Shown: positions 31,852 through 40,869 of the stretch, piece by piece
Position numbering within the stretch: position 1 is the stretch's first letter
How the letters are laid out: every line of letters starts with the position of its first letter
Source of the DNA: Lachnoclostridium sp. UBA1308
Lineage (GTDB): Bacteria; Bacillota; Clostridia; Lachnospirales; Lachnospiraceae
DNA: 64,000 nucleotides
Assembly: GCA_002307215.1 (NCBI GenBank)
Contig: DBTU01000028.1
Span: forward strand, 1-64,000
Reading direction: 5' to 3'
The notes under the pieces: generated by a model
Databases searched by the model: none
What the model was told of the DNA's origin: nothing
What the model saw: the letters and a program-made list of their open reading frames with translations, nothing else
Program-made: the position numbers and the translations under genes

Positions 31852-33285
31852 TCACACCTTAATATCTGCCTTTAATCCCAACAGATCATTATTCTCATCA
31901 AGAATCGGTTGAATAACCTCTCGAATAAATTCTTCGGTCTGCTCCTTGGAACGTCCGGTGTATTTTGCCGGGTCCATCGTACTCTTTAACTCTTCCAGAG
32001 TCATGTTGAAGGCAGGGTCTGCCGCAATCAGTTCAAGCAGATTGTTCTCAAGTCCCTTTTCTTTCACATTTTTGCCTGCTTCCATGGAAAGTGTACGGAT
32101 TCTCTCATGAAGCTCCTGTCTGTCACCACCTGCTTTTACGGCATCCATCATAATATTTTCAGTTGCCATGAAAGGAAGCTCCTGCATCAGGCGTTTCTCA
32201 ATTACCTTCGGATATACCACGAGTCCGTCAACTACATTCATATACAAATCAAGAATCCCATCCACCGCAAGAAAGGCTTCCGGAACACTGATTCTCTTAT
32301 TTGCCGAATCATCCAGGGTTCTCTCGAACCATTGAGTTGCAGCTGTAATTGCCGGGTTGAGGGCATCCACCATAACGTAGTTTGCGAGGGAAGCAATTCG
32401 CTCACTTCTCATCGGGTTTCTCTTATATGCCATCGCGGAGGAACCGATCTGGTTCTTCTCAAAGGGCTCTTCTATTTCCTTCAGATGCTGAAGGAGTCTG
32501 ATATCATTGGAGAATTTATGCGCACTTACCGCAATTCCGGCCAGCATATTAAGTACACGTAAATCTATCTTTCTGGAATAGGTCTGCCCGGATACCGGAT
32601 AACAATCCGAAAAGCCCATTTTACCTGCAATTACTTTATCCAGCTTCTTAATCTTCTCATGATCGCCATCAAATAATTCCAGGAAGCTGGCCTGTGTTCC
32701 GGTCGTTCCCTTGGAACCAAGTAACAGCATGCTATCTATCAGATAACAAATATCATCATAATCAAGCTTTAACTCCATCAGCCATAGAGCCGCTCTCTTA
32801 CCAACGGTGGTCGGCTGTGCCGGCTGAAAATGAGTGAAGGCCAGTGTCGGAAGCGCACGATATTCCATGGCGAACTTAGAAAGCTCAGCCATAACATTAA
32901 CCAGCTTCTTCTTCACCAGCTTAAGTGCTTCGGTCATTACAATAATGTCTGTATTATCACCGACATAGCAAGAGGTTGCTCCCAGATGAATGATACCCTT
33001 AGCCTTCGGGCACTGCTCTCCATAGGCATATACATGGGACATTACATCGTGACGAACTAAGGCTTCTCGTTCTTTCGCCACCTCATAATTGATATCCTCC
33101 TGATGTGCTTTCAGTTCCTCGATCTGTTCCTGCGATATATTTAACCCAAGCTCTCTTTCTGCTTCTGCGAGGGCTACCCAAAGCTTTCTCCAGGTCCTGA
33201 ATTTCATGTCCGGTGAAAAGATATATTGCATCTCCTTTCCCGCATAGCGCTCGGATAAAGGACTCATATACTTATCATTGCTCAT
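31852..33285 (-). CDS. purB: Adenylosuccinate lyase
   Basis: This enzyme cleaves SAICAR to AICAR and adenylosuccinate to AMP, releasing fumarate. The superfamily signature loop is GSSAMAYKRNPMRSE; other landmarks are LGATSCYVGDN, LAFTHFQPAQPTTVG (catalytic His) and GSKGTTGTQASF. The start at 33285 has AAGGGG eight bases upstream; an ATG at 33309 is less likely. The resulting 477 residues match the family's long form. It is 60 bases downstream of the CE2-type esterase gene and may end the purF-led transcript. Its usual partner purA is in a separate unit. Confidence 0.96.
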   Translation of the reverse strand: MSNDKYMSPLSERYAGKEMQYIFSPDMKFRTWRKLWVALAEAERELGLNISQEQIEELKAHQEDINYEVAKEREALVRHDVMSHVYAYGEQCPKAKGIIHLGATSCYVGDNTDIIVMTEALKLVKKKLVNVMAELSKFAMEYRALPTLAFTHFQPAQPTTVGKRAALWLMELKLDYDDICYLIDSMLLLGSKGTTGTQASFLELFDGDHEKIKKLDKVIAGKMGFSDCYPVSGQTYSRKIDLRVLNMLAGIAVSAHKFSNDIRLLQHLKEIEEPFEKNQIGSSAMAYKRNPMRSERIASLANYVMVDALNPAITAATQWFERTLDDSANKRISVPEAFLAVDGILDLYMNVVDGLVVYPKVIEKRLMQELPFMATENIMMDAVKAGGDRQELHERIRTLSMEAGKNVKEKGLENNLLELIAADPAFNMTLEELKSTMDPAKYTGRSKEQTEEFIREVIQPILDENNDLLGLKADIKV

Positions 33286-33345
33286 GTTATTGCCCCTTTC
33301 TGTTATCATTTACAGATACCGCAAATGCAGTATCTAAAATTTTCT

Positions 33346-34395
33346 TTACCAATTCATAAGCTCTTCCAGTTTACCCACTAATCGTGCTGCCATCTTATTA
33401 TGTGTAATCTTGGTTGGGTGCCAGTCAGCACCAATACCGTCCGTTTCCAGCTGATCGTCGAAGGCCATATAATAGATATCCTTTATTCCCTCAGTTGTGA
33501 GTAGATTTACCTGATGTTCTATCTCAGCGCACAAATCCTGTCCCATCGCACCCAGGGTACATAAAATCTTTGAATATGGATTTAAGTTGCGTACATTTTT
33601 AATAAATTTATGATATTCCCTACCGAAGGTTTCCACCCTGTCCGGGATTTTCTTTGTATAGCTTTGATCATTCGTGCCCAGATTGATGATGATACAATCC
33701 GGTATAAATGCTTTATTGTTCCAAATAGATAACTCCTTATTACCAAGAGCAAGATCCGTTGCCTTATCTGTATACGGATACATCGCCGGCATCAGCCAGC
33801 TATCATTTGGAATCTCTTCCTCCGTATAGTTCGAGATGATTCCTATTCCACTCCACGAAATCAGATGGTAATCTGCATTAAGAGCTCTTGCTGTTGTAGC
33901 AGCATATGCCTCCCAGGGATTTTCTTGAGCTGTAGTAAAGGTATCCACATTCAATACACCTTCAATTCCATACCCACAGGTAATCGAATCCCCGATGAAT
34001 TCCAGCTTTCTTATACCTGCTTGAGTTGGAACAGGCTTCGTTCCATCCGTAATAATTCCTTTGATTCCTACTCTGCCAAAGGCTACCTCCGAATATTTAA
34101 CCAGTCTTATCTTTGTTTCCTTCGCTTTTGTTCCTTGATAAAGCAGATAGGTGTCCTCTTCTTTGTCTAGTACGAGGCGTTTGGAGGGAGTCTCTTCTTC
34201 ATCTACAAATACCGCTACTACTGCTCTGTGAATGCTCTCAAAGGAAGAGCCATCCGACCATAGCACTGCTTCTGCCCTCGTTCCGGTAAACAAAAACTCA
34301 ATTGCTGAACAGGAATAATCAATATATGTGATATCCTGATACCTTAAGGTTCTTCCGATTACTCTGACATGACTGTCATCCCCATGTACTATCAT
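33346..34395 (-). CDS. SGNH-fold carbohydrate esterase, CE2-like
   Basis: This is a two-domain hydrolase of 349 residues. The N-terminal ~125 residues form a beta-sandwich jelly-roll typical of CE2 esterases. The C-terminal SGNH domain has the nucleophile in LEFIGDSITCGYG, the oxyanion Asn in INLGTNDQSY, and the catalytic Asp/His in GADWHPTKI. CE2 enzymes remove acetyl groups from xylan or glucomannan. There is no signal peptide, so it would act on imported oligosaccharides, a plausible role for a plant-fibre fermenter. The start at 34395 is fixed by GGAGG six to seven bases upstream. It lies between purF (20 bases) and purB (60 bases) on the same strand, an odd location. Confidence 0.87.
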   Translation of the reverse strand: MIVHGDDSHVRVIGRTLRYQDITYIDYSCSAIEFLFTGTRAEAVLWSDGSSFESIHRAVVAVFVDEEETPSKRLVLDKEEDTYLLYQGTKAKETKIRLVKYSEVAFGRVGIKGIITDGTKPVPTQAGIRKLEFIGDSITCGYGIEGVLNVDTFTTAQENPWEAYAATTARALNADYHLISWSGIGIISNYTEEEIPNDSWLMPAMYPYTDKATDLALGNKELSIWNNKAFIPDCIIINLGTNDQSYTKKIPDRVETFGREYHKFIKNVRNLNPYSKILCTLGAMGQDLCAEIEHQVNLLTTEGIKDIYYMAFDDQLETDGIGADWHPTKITHNKMAARLVGKLEELMNW

Positions 34396-34415
34396 TATAA
34401 TCCTCCACAAACATA

Positions 34416-35852
34416 TTAAAGATCGTACTCTCCCCTAATATCTTGGGTAGGGGGAGCAATCGGATAATTACCGGTAAAACAGGCATCGCAGTAGCCCTTA
34501 TCTCCGCCGATCATTTCGCTCAATCTTTCCGCAGATAGATATCCGAGCGAATCCGCTCCAATCATATCTCTTATCTTATCGATTGAATTATTGTGAGCAA
34601 TCAGCTGATCTCCGGTCGGGATATCAGTTCCAAAATAACAAGCATATAAAAACGGTGGCGAACTGATTCTTACATGAACCTCGGTGGCTCCTGCTTTCTT
34701 AAGCATTCGAACGATCTTCTCACTGGTGGTTCCACGTACAATGGAGTCATCTATCATAACTACTCTCTTGCCCTGAACAACCTCAGGCAGAACATTTAAC
34801 TTAATACGGACACTGGAGACACGCATGGCTTGTTTTGGTTTGATAAAGGTTCTGCCGACATAACTGTTCTTAACAAAGGCCATACCAAAGGGTATGCCTG
34901 ATTCGAGTGAATACCCAAGTGCCGCCGCATTACCGGAATCCGGTACACCGACTACGACATCCGCTTCTACCGGGTAGGTTTGTGCCAGAATTCTTCCCGC
35001 CATGATTCTTGAATTATAGACACTGACTCCGTCAAAGCGACTATCAGGTCTTGAAAAATAAATATATTCAAAGATACATTTTGCAATCTTTTGGTTGCAC
35101 TGTGAGGTATCGGAATGGATTCCTTCCTCGTTAATCATTACCACCTCACCCGGTAATACATCACGGATGAATTCGGCATCTGCCGCACTAAGCGCAGCTG
35201 TCTCCGAGGCAAGGATATATGCATTATCTCTCTTACCGATTACCAGCGGATGAAAACCGAAAGGATCTCTTGCGCCGATTAATTTTCTTGGGCTCATGAT
35301 TACCAGGGAATAAGCCCCGCTCAACTTCTTCATCGCTCTGCGTACCGCTTCTTCCACTGTTGCAGAATTCAGACGCTCCCTCGCAATATGATATGCAATT
35401 ACTTCGGTATCGATCGTGGTCTGAAAAATAGCTCCGGTATATTCCAATTCCTTGCGAAGCTCCGGTGTATTAACCAAATTACCATTATGGGCCAGGGCTA
35501 GCGTACCCTTAATATAATTCAAAACCAGCGGCTGCGTATTATTGATGTTGCTGCCTCCGGCTGTGGAATAACGGACATGTCCAATTCCGATATTACCCTT
35601 AAGGGTATCTAAATGCTCCGGGGTAAACACTTCACTGACGAGCCCCATACCCTTCCACGCTTTCACCGCGCCCTTCGGACCGTCGGTGTCGCTGACAGCG
35701 ATACCGCAACTCTCCTGTCCTCTGTGTTGTAGCGCAAATAAACCGTAATATATAGTGGATACTATGTCATTACCATCCAAATCATAGACTCCGAATACCC
35801 CACATTCTTCATGTAGTTCATCCGGGTTATAACTGTTATTTTCCATATTCAT
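34416..35852 (-). CDS. purF: Amidophosphoribosyltransferase
   Basis: This enzyme transfers the glutamine amide to PRPP, forming phosphoribosylamine, the first step of de novo purine synthesis. The N-terminal nucleophile Cys17 lies in LHEECGVFGVYD, after a short propeptide that must be removed. The PRPP-binding motif is VMIDDSIVRGTTSEKI in the phosphoribosyltransferase domain. The C-terminal YCDACFTGNYP and other Cys residues match the 4Fe-4S Bacillus type. Its 478 residues fit. It is upstream of the esterase and purB and is separated from purC by about 220 bases that contain a strong hairpin. Confidence 0.97.
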   Translation of the reverse strand: MNMENNSYNPDELHEECGVFGVYDLDGNDIVSTIYYGLFALQHRGQESCGIAVSDTDGPKGAVKAWKGMGLVSEVFTPEHLDTLKGNIGIGHVRYSTAGGSNINNTQPLVLNYIKGTLALAHNGNLVNTPELRKELEYTGAIFQTTIDTEVIAYHIARERLNSATVEEAVRRAMKKLSGAYSLVIMSPRKLIGARDPFGFHPLVIGKRDNAYILASETAALSAADAEFIRDVLPGEVVMINEEGIHSDTSQCNQKIAKCIFEYIYFSRPDSRFDGVSVYNSRIMAGRILAQTYPVEADVVVGVPDSGNAAALGYSLESGIPFGMAFVKNSYVGRTFIKPKQAMRVSSVRIKLNVLPEVVQGKRVVMIDDSIVRGTTSEKIVRMLKKAGATEVHVRISSPPFLYACYFGTDIPTGDQLIAHNNSIDKIRDMIGADSLGYLSAERLSEMIGGDKGYCDACFTGNYPIAPPTQDIRGEYDL

Positions 35853-35996
35853 GCGTACTGATCCATCCTCTCATTCATATAAAAGTTAACAGGTTAACCA
35901 TCTCTATCGCAACAAAAAGGGAGAAGCTCACGAATAAGTCCTCTTACGGAACCTTTCGTTCATGGCATATCCGGTTTTGCATCATTCAAGTCAGTA

Positions 35997-36032
35997 AGGG
36001 GCTGACTAAAAATATATTTTAGACCAGCCCCT
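35997..36032. other. Strong hairpin between purC and purF
   Basis: AGGGGCTG (35997-36004) pairs with CAGCCCCT (36025-36032), and an inner CTAAAA/TTTTAG stem extends it, giving roughly 13-14 pairs around a short loop. No T-run follows on either strand, so it may act as a processing or stability element or as a weak terminator in the pur operon. Confidence 0.6.
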
Positions 36033-36070
36033 GAATTACCATAACAGACTGACCTGCCTGTTATCTTATC

Positions 36071-36778
36071 TTAATTTATCCCTAGACGTTTGAACACTTC
36101 CTGGTATGCATCCTCAACGTTGCCGAGGTCTCTGCGGAAGCGATCTTTATCTAATTTCTCATGAGTTACGATATCCCAGAGTCTACAGGTATCCGGTGAA
36201 ATCTCATCTGCAAGTATTATCTGTCCCTTATATCTACCAAATTCAATCTTATAATCAATTAACTCAATACCAATGCCCGCAAAATATTTGCAAAGCACAT
36301 CATTCACCTTAAATGCATATTTTGAAATAATATCTATTTCTTCTCTGGTAGCTACACCGATAGCGATTGCATAATAATCGTTAATCATGGGATCACCCAG
36401 AGCATCATCCTTATAAGAGAATTCAAGTGTGGGGGCAATAAACCTGATGCCTTCCTCCATGCCAAGTTTTTTAGCGAAGCTTCCTGCAGAAACATTTCTT
36501 ACAATAACCTCAAGCGGAACGATGGCTACCTTCTTCACAGCGGTTTCACGATCACTTAATTCTTCGATGTAGTGAGTCGGAACACCTTCCTTCTCCAACA
36601 AACGAAATACATGATTTGACATTTTGTTGTTAATTACACCTTTTCCAACAATCGTACCCTTCTTCAAACCGTTAAATGCTGTCGCATCGTCTTTATAATC
36701 TACGATTAATACATCTTCCACATCGGTATTGTAAACCCTTTTCGCTTTTCCTTCATACAGCATGTCTAGTTTCTTCAT
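36071..36778 (-). CDS. purC: Phosphoribosylaminoimidazole-succinocarboxamide synthase
   Basis: SAICAR synthetase couples CAIR and aspartate using ATP. The 235 residues begin KKLDMLYEGKAKRVYNTD, the characteristic ATP-binding opening, and later show FEVIVRN-like motifs (PLEVIVRNVSAGSFAKKLG), DPMINDYYA and KIEFGRYKGQI, followed by ADEISPDTCRLWD, which holds the signature Asp. Length is typical for the single-domain bacterial enzyme. A clear promoter precedes it by about 70 bases, and a 5' leader without a recognisable purine riboswitch separates the two. purF lies downstream on the same strand. Confidence 0.97.
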   Translation of the reverse strand: MKKLDMLYEGKAKRVYNTDVEDVLIVDYKDDATAFNGLKKGTIVGKGVINNKMSNHVFRLLEKEGVPTHYIEELSDRETAVKKVAIVPLEVIVRNVSAGSFAKKLGMEEGIRFIAPTLEFSYKDDALGDPMINDYYAIAIGVATREEIDIISKYAFKVNDVLCKYFAGIGIELIDYKIEFGRYKGQIILADEISPDTCRLWDIVTHEKLDKDRFRRDLGNVEDAYQEVFKRLGIN

Positions 36779-36845
36779 TGCAACTGCACCTGTCCTTTAC
36801 TATATTTTTTCATATAATTTAAGAAGCTCTCCGTTACACTTACAT

Positions 36846-36873
36846 ATTATAATGAAACAAGCATTTACCGCAA
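36846..36873 (-). promoter_or_regulatory. purC promoter
   Basis: On the minus strand TTGCGG (36873-36868) and TATAAT (36851-36846) are 16 bases apart, about 68 bases before the purC ATG. The rest of the 36779-37149 gap between purC and the permease is AT-rich, and I saw no gene or purine-aptamer-like structure in it. Confidence 0.7.
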
Positions 36874-37149
36874 TAGTATTTTGTCGTTTTCAAGAACAAA
36901 ACTTGAAATTTGTCTATATGCACAAATTTAGTTGCGAAAAGAGATGCTTTTCCATCATATTATTTTATACAAAAACATCTTGCAATCCTATATATTAAGC
37001 TTATTTATGTCACTCATTAACTGTGATTATAAATGAATTTTATTCTTATTTTGCAGCTCTACCATCATTGCATTTGCTCTCCTCTTGCGGTACAATTCTA
37101 TCGTAATTCGTAAAGTTTGACCTACCAATCACACAAAGGAAGATTTCCC

Positions 37150-38313
37150 ATGAAAATAATACTAGAGAAAATGATATTTTTCTTTCGTGCCGAAGCTGTG
37201 TTATGTATCGCGGCTGCCGCTGCGATTATCACAATGTTTTTCGTACCGCCCTCCTCACACTACCTCTCGTATCTGAATGTTCGTGTGCTGAGTCTTTTAT
37301 TTTGCCTCATGGTTGTGGTATCGGGCTTTCAGAAAATTGGCATATTCCTTCTGATGTCCGAGCACTTGTTGAAACGAGTTAAGTCCTTAAGGGCACTAAC
37401 CTTCCTATTGGTCATTCTCTGCTTTATTATATCCATGTTGGTAACCAACGATGTAGCACTGATTACTTTTGTACCATTTTCCATTCTATTATTAACCCTG
37501 ACCGGGCAGAAAAAGTATTTCATCCGGGTTATCGTATTAGAGACGATAGCAGCAAACCTTGGAAGTATGCTGACACCAATCGGAAATCCGCAGAATCTCT
37601 ATCTTTATACCCACTATAATATCCCGATTCTTGAATTCTTAAAAATTACTTTTCCATATGCAGCAGCTTCCTTTGTACTATTGTTTATTATCATTCTCAC
37701 AACAAAAAAGGAACCTCTGAGCTTTCAAATGCCGAACAGAAGTGAAAACTATCGTAAGAATTATCGCCTGCTGCCTGTCTATACGCTCCAGTTCCTTATT
37801 TGTATTGCCTGTGTTCTTCGCCTTTTCGATTATCGCATTATGCTGGTAGCTGTATTACTATCTGTACTAATCTTTGACCTTCGTGTTTTGAAAAGAGTGG
37901 ATTATGCTCTCCTCATTACCTTTGTCAGCTTCTTTATCTTCGTCGGAAATATCGGAAACATGACCCTGGTTAAAGACTATTTTGCAAGTCTGCTGATTGG
38001 CAAAGAACTGCCTGTCGCAATTATCTCAAGCCAGATTATAAGCAATGTTCCTGCTGCTATTTTGTTATCCGCTTTTACAGATCATTACAAGACATTAATT
38101 ATTGGTACGAATATCGGTGGTCTAGGCAGCCTAGTTGCCTCACTTGCCAGTCTAATATCCTATAAATTCTACTGTCGGACTACAGATGCACAGAAAGGAA
38201 AATACCTGCGTGTATTTACCCTGTATAATCTTCTGTTTCTTGTGGGTCTCTGCCTTTTTTACCGATTTGGACATAATATCATGCTGGTGTTTTTATTCCT
38301 GCTTATATTCTAG
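37150..38313 (+). CDS. SLC13/ArsB-NhaD-type anion permease
   Basis: The protein has 387 residues and about ten membrane helices. Two inverted repeat motifs identify the ion transporter superfamily: MLVTNDVALITFVPF with GSMLTPIGNPQN in the first half, and SNVPAAILLSAF with GTNIGGLGSLVAS in the second. The N/T and S/N positions in these hairpins usually coordinate Na+ and the substrate carboxylate. Members move citrate, dicarboxylates, arsenite or protons; the substrate here is unassigned. The start at 37150 is chosen for AAAGGAAG upstream; a GTG/ATG at 37117 lacks that. It is the sole gene of its unit and ends in a perfect hairpin overlapping the stop codon. Confidence 0.87.
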   Translation: MKIILEKMIFFFRAEAVLCIAAAAAIITMFFVPPSSHYLSYLNVRVLSLLFCLMVVVSGFQKIGIFLLMSEHLLKRVKSLRALTFLLVILCFIISMLVTNDVALITFVPFSILLLTLTGQKKYFIRVIVLETIAANLGSMLTPIGNPQNLYLYTHYNIPILEFLKITFPYAAASFVLLFIIILTTKKEPLSFQMPNRSENYRKNYRLLPVYTLQFLICIACVLRLFDYRIMLVAVLLSVLIFDLRVLKRVDYALLITFVSFFIFVGNIGNMTLVKDYFASLLIGKELPVAIISSQIISNVPAAILLSAFTDHYKTLIIGTNIGGLGSLVASLASLISYKFYCRTTDAQKGKYLRVFTLYNLLFLVGLCLFYRFGHNIMLVFLFLLIF

Positions 38314-38324
38314 CAGGAATAAAA
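38291..38324. other. Perfect hairpin overlapping the permease stop codon
   Basis: TTTTATTCCTGC (38291-38302) pairs exactly with GCAGGAATAAAA (38313-38324), loop of ten bases containing the TAG stop. It probably serves as a bidirectional 3'-end signal between the permease and the convergent lipoprotein gene. Confidence 0.6.
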
Positions 38325-38375
38325 CTGATTCATTGGTTCCACTCATCTCTAAAAAATGATAATCAAAGATTGTTA

Positions 38376-39005
38376 TTAAAATCCCGTCATCATTCTTAAT
38401 AACATGTCAATTTCTGTAGATAACCAACAACCATATCCCGGCATACTTGTTATATTCCATTTAGAATTTTCAACCGGATCTTGTATTGCAAAAATTGCAT
38501 CGTCTGGATTATCTGGTTGTATATATATCACTATGTCTTTGTGCCCAACTGCATTTACTCCTGCTGGAGGGATATATGTGTCATAAACCAGCCGAATCCA
38601 TGTATAATTATCTTCCGCGGTATAGGAAGTTAATTCTTTATCCAAAATGCTATTACTTAATGCGACTATTGGCAATTCAGAACTATCATTTTCAGTCGCG
38701 ACATCCGTTATGCCAGCCCCCCCTCTCGGAACAATCCATAATAGATTATTAATATCCTCAATAAGTCCTTGATGTTTTAAATCATTACACTGAAAGCGAA
38801 AACAATCGGAATTTCTTTGAATTAACATTTCTGATTCTTTTTCTTGTAAATTCAAGTCATTATCATTCATAGTTGGAGTTATTGTAATTGATCCATTTCC
38901 TACTGATGACGGTTGTGTAGCATGGGTCTTATTGTTAGCAGAACATCCTGTACAAAGTAACGCATTTAATATAATCAATGTAAATAAAATATTCTTTTTT
39001 ACCAT
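38376..39005 (-). CDS. Lipoprotein, unknown function
   Basis: This 209-residue protein starts with a lipoprotein signal ending ALLCTGC (Cys21). The mature part begins with a Thr/Ser/Asn-rich linker and continues with a domain containing ITDVATENDSSELPIVA and GHKDIVIYIQPDNPDDAIF. I recognise no family. The start at 39005 is set by AAGGAG before the ATG; the frame extends 24 codons further upstream but without a ribosome site. It faces the permease gene and lies next to a frameshifted secreted-protein remnant, so the neighbourhood is unstable. Confidence 0.75.
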   Translation of the reverse strand: MVKKNILFTLIILNALLCTGCSANNKTHATQPSSVGNGSITITPTMNDNDLNLQEKESEMLIQRNSDCFRFQCNDLKHQGLIEDINNLLWIVPRGGAGITDVATENDSSELPIVALSNSILDKELTSYTAEDNYTWIRLVYDTYIPPAGVNAVGHKDIVIYIQPDNPDDAIFAIQDPVENSKWNITSMPGYGCWLSTEIDMLLRMMTGF

Positions 39006-39107
39006 ATTTTTCTCCTTATACAAAAATTCGAGTTTACATTTTACCTTTTTTCTCCTTTTTATATAGTAGACTTGCAAGTCAAATAAAAATTTAAAGGAGA
39101 AAATTAT

Positions 39108-39480
39108 ATTCCAAAAATTGCTATTCCAACTTCTACCGTTACTTGTGTTGACGGTACGATGGATACTTATGTTGGTATTAATCCCAACGTAGATATCGAT
39201 TATAAAGTTCAGGCCTTTGTAGATTGCTTCGAAGGAGCTGCGTATACAGTTTCCGACAAGTGAAGCAATATTAACAAATATACCAAATTCAACAGGGGAA
39301 TGGAAGCCAAATTATATATATGTAAATATTACTTATAAAGGCAATCTTGATAGCGGAAAAAGAGAAGAGTATGTCTTTATAAGCTCTACCGAAGGGTGGA
39401 AAGCATATGTGGAATTTATCGGGGCAGGTCAATCCTATATATCACTTTCTAAGACTACCGATGGTGAAAATCGATATTGA
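39108..39480 (+). pseudogene. Frameshifted small protein remnant, start codon lost
   Basis: A good AAAGGAG (around 39094-39100) is followed by an open frame beginning at a non-start ATT: I-P-K-I-A-I-P-T-S-T-V-T-C-V-D-G-T-M, then YVGINPNVDIDYKVQAF and VDCFEGAAYTVSDK, ending in TGA at 39261. A second frame, open from about 39223, continues as LTNIPNSTGEWKPNYIYVN, then YKGNLDSGKREEYVF and EGWKAYVEFIGAGQSY to TGA at 39478. Together they look like one beta-rich secreted-type protein of ~125 residues broken by a +1 shift and lacking an ATG. Family not recognised. Confidence 0.6.
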
Positions 39481-40057
39481 GAATAATTCTTGAAACCAAG
39501 AAAAAAACCGAATTATATGGCCGCGTGACTGTTATCTCATAGGACAGATTTTCATTTACCATTAATTCATACGTAAGCTCTGTAGCATTTGACGGATTGT
39601 CAAATGAATCGTCCTTAGGACTTATTAATTTTATAGCAATTCCTTTTTCATCCGTAGCGACATTTCCATTCTTTACCCAATTATTATTTGAGGATTTCAT
39701 ATCCTCCGGAATTAAATTCGAAGTTACCGTGGTCACCAATAAAAAGGAATCTCTTCTCCAAGGCTGATGTCCCCCACTATTGATCCACTCTTCATAGGTC
39801 ATTAAGGTATTTAATGATATTTGACCTGATTCGTAATCTGGTAATTTCTCAGGTGCTTCATTAAGTTGAAGCAAATTATCAACAGAATAAATAATAATAG
39901 ATTGATTAGCTTTCATTTCTATGTTTTGTTCACTAATATTACTTTTCACACTCTTTTGCTTACTATAATAACATGATATAAGTACTACATTTATTATCAA
40001 AATAGAAATAAAACAAAATGAGACTATTAATATTTTCTTACTCTTTAACATCATCAT
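39455..40057 (-). CDS. Membrane-anchored protein, unknown function
   Basis: This 200-residue protein has one N-terminal hydrophobic helix (ILIVSFCFISILIINVVLIS, residues ~9-28), followed by Cys, which could be either an uncleaved anchor or a poor lipobox. The exterior part is hydrophilic, with the segment MTYEEWINSGGHQPWRRDSF and a C-terminal beta pattern (ELTYELMVNENLSYEITVTR). I recognise no family. AAAGGATTGG lies before three consecutive ATG codons. Its 3' end overlaps the end of the preceding remnant by 26 bases on the opposite strand. Confidence 0.65.
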   Translation of the reverse strand: MMMLKSKKILIVSFCFISILIINVVLISCYYSKQKSVKSNISEQNIEMKANQSIIIYSVDNLLQLNEAPEKLPDYESGQISLNTLMTYEEWINSGGHQPWRRDSFLLVTTVTSNLIPEDMKSSNNNWVKNGNVATDEKGIAIKLISPKDDSFDNPSNATELTYELMVNENLSYEITVTRPYNSVFFLVSRIILNIDFHHR

Positions 40058-40195
40058 CCAATCCTTTCATTCAATAATAATAGCAGGAATTCTGTCCTTT
40101 ATTTGGGATTGTTGGATCCCAGACATATGGTCCCTCAATGAATTCCGTGTTAATAATTCTAAGGTAAGCATATCATTTTTATTTTAACCACGCTA

Positions 40196-40530
40196 AAGTA
40201 TTGTATAATATGTGTAACTTTATCATTAATAAATAAAAAAATAAGTACCGGTATACTACAGATCTTTTCATCCTTTTTATCAGAAATAATATACGCTATC
40301 TTATCAATTTCTCCATACTCATATAAAATCTCGTTTTTTATAAGTCTCTAATCCATTAGCTCGATCATATATCAAGTTTACTATTTCATTATATAGATTT
40401 TTTTCATATAGGAAAACATCCTTTATATTATATAGATTGGTTACAACATCAATAGAATCTCCTATCTTCACTCCCTTTTCAGTTTTATAGTCACCGCCAC
40501 TAACATCTATTTCTACTACTCCTTGGCTCT
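40196..40530 (-). pseudogene. Decayed protein gene, multiple frames
   Basis: The minus-strand frames give a coherent but broken protein: VVEIDVSGGDYKTEKGVKIG, then DSIDVVTNLYNIKDVF and YEKNLYNEIVNL, then, after a shift, EYGEIDKIAYIISDKKDEKI. The first part resembles the GIxIGDSxxxVxxxYG repeat found in many clostridial lipoproteins. A GC-rich hairpin-like segment (GAGCACGGTGAACCTATG and its partner near 40540-40570) sits just upstream of the remnant. No start or intact frame remains. The rest of 40058-40869 shows no gene. Confidence 0.5.
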
Positions 40531-40869
40531 AAAAATGAGCACGGTGAACCTATGCACCGGCGCTGCCTCCCTTTCACATTCTGCCCAGAGTTGAATCATC
40601 ATTGTCAACTGGTAAATAATTAATTATATCATATAACATCATATATTATTTATTTCCATAGGAAAATCTATGTACACCCCTACCCCCTGATGGTATAATA
40701 CTCTTACTGCCTCTTATAAAACAATCGATAAAAGGTCTATTTACAAGTAACAACCTATCATAATCATCCCGGAACAAACACCATTGCCACACTCACAAAA
40801 AGCACCTCGCGGCGTCATACCTGAGCTGTAACGACAATTTACAACAGATAGAGGGAGTACCAAACTTAT

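Noticed and set aside
36779..37010. Possible purine riboswitch ahead of purC
   Set aside because: I looked for the conserved three-way-junction bases of purine aptamers and did not find them; only a sigma-A promoter is supported.
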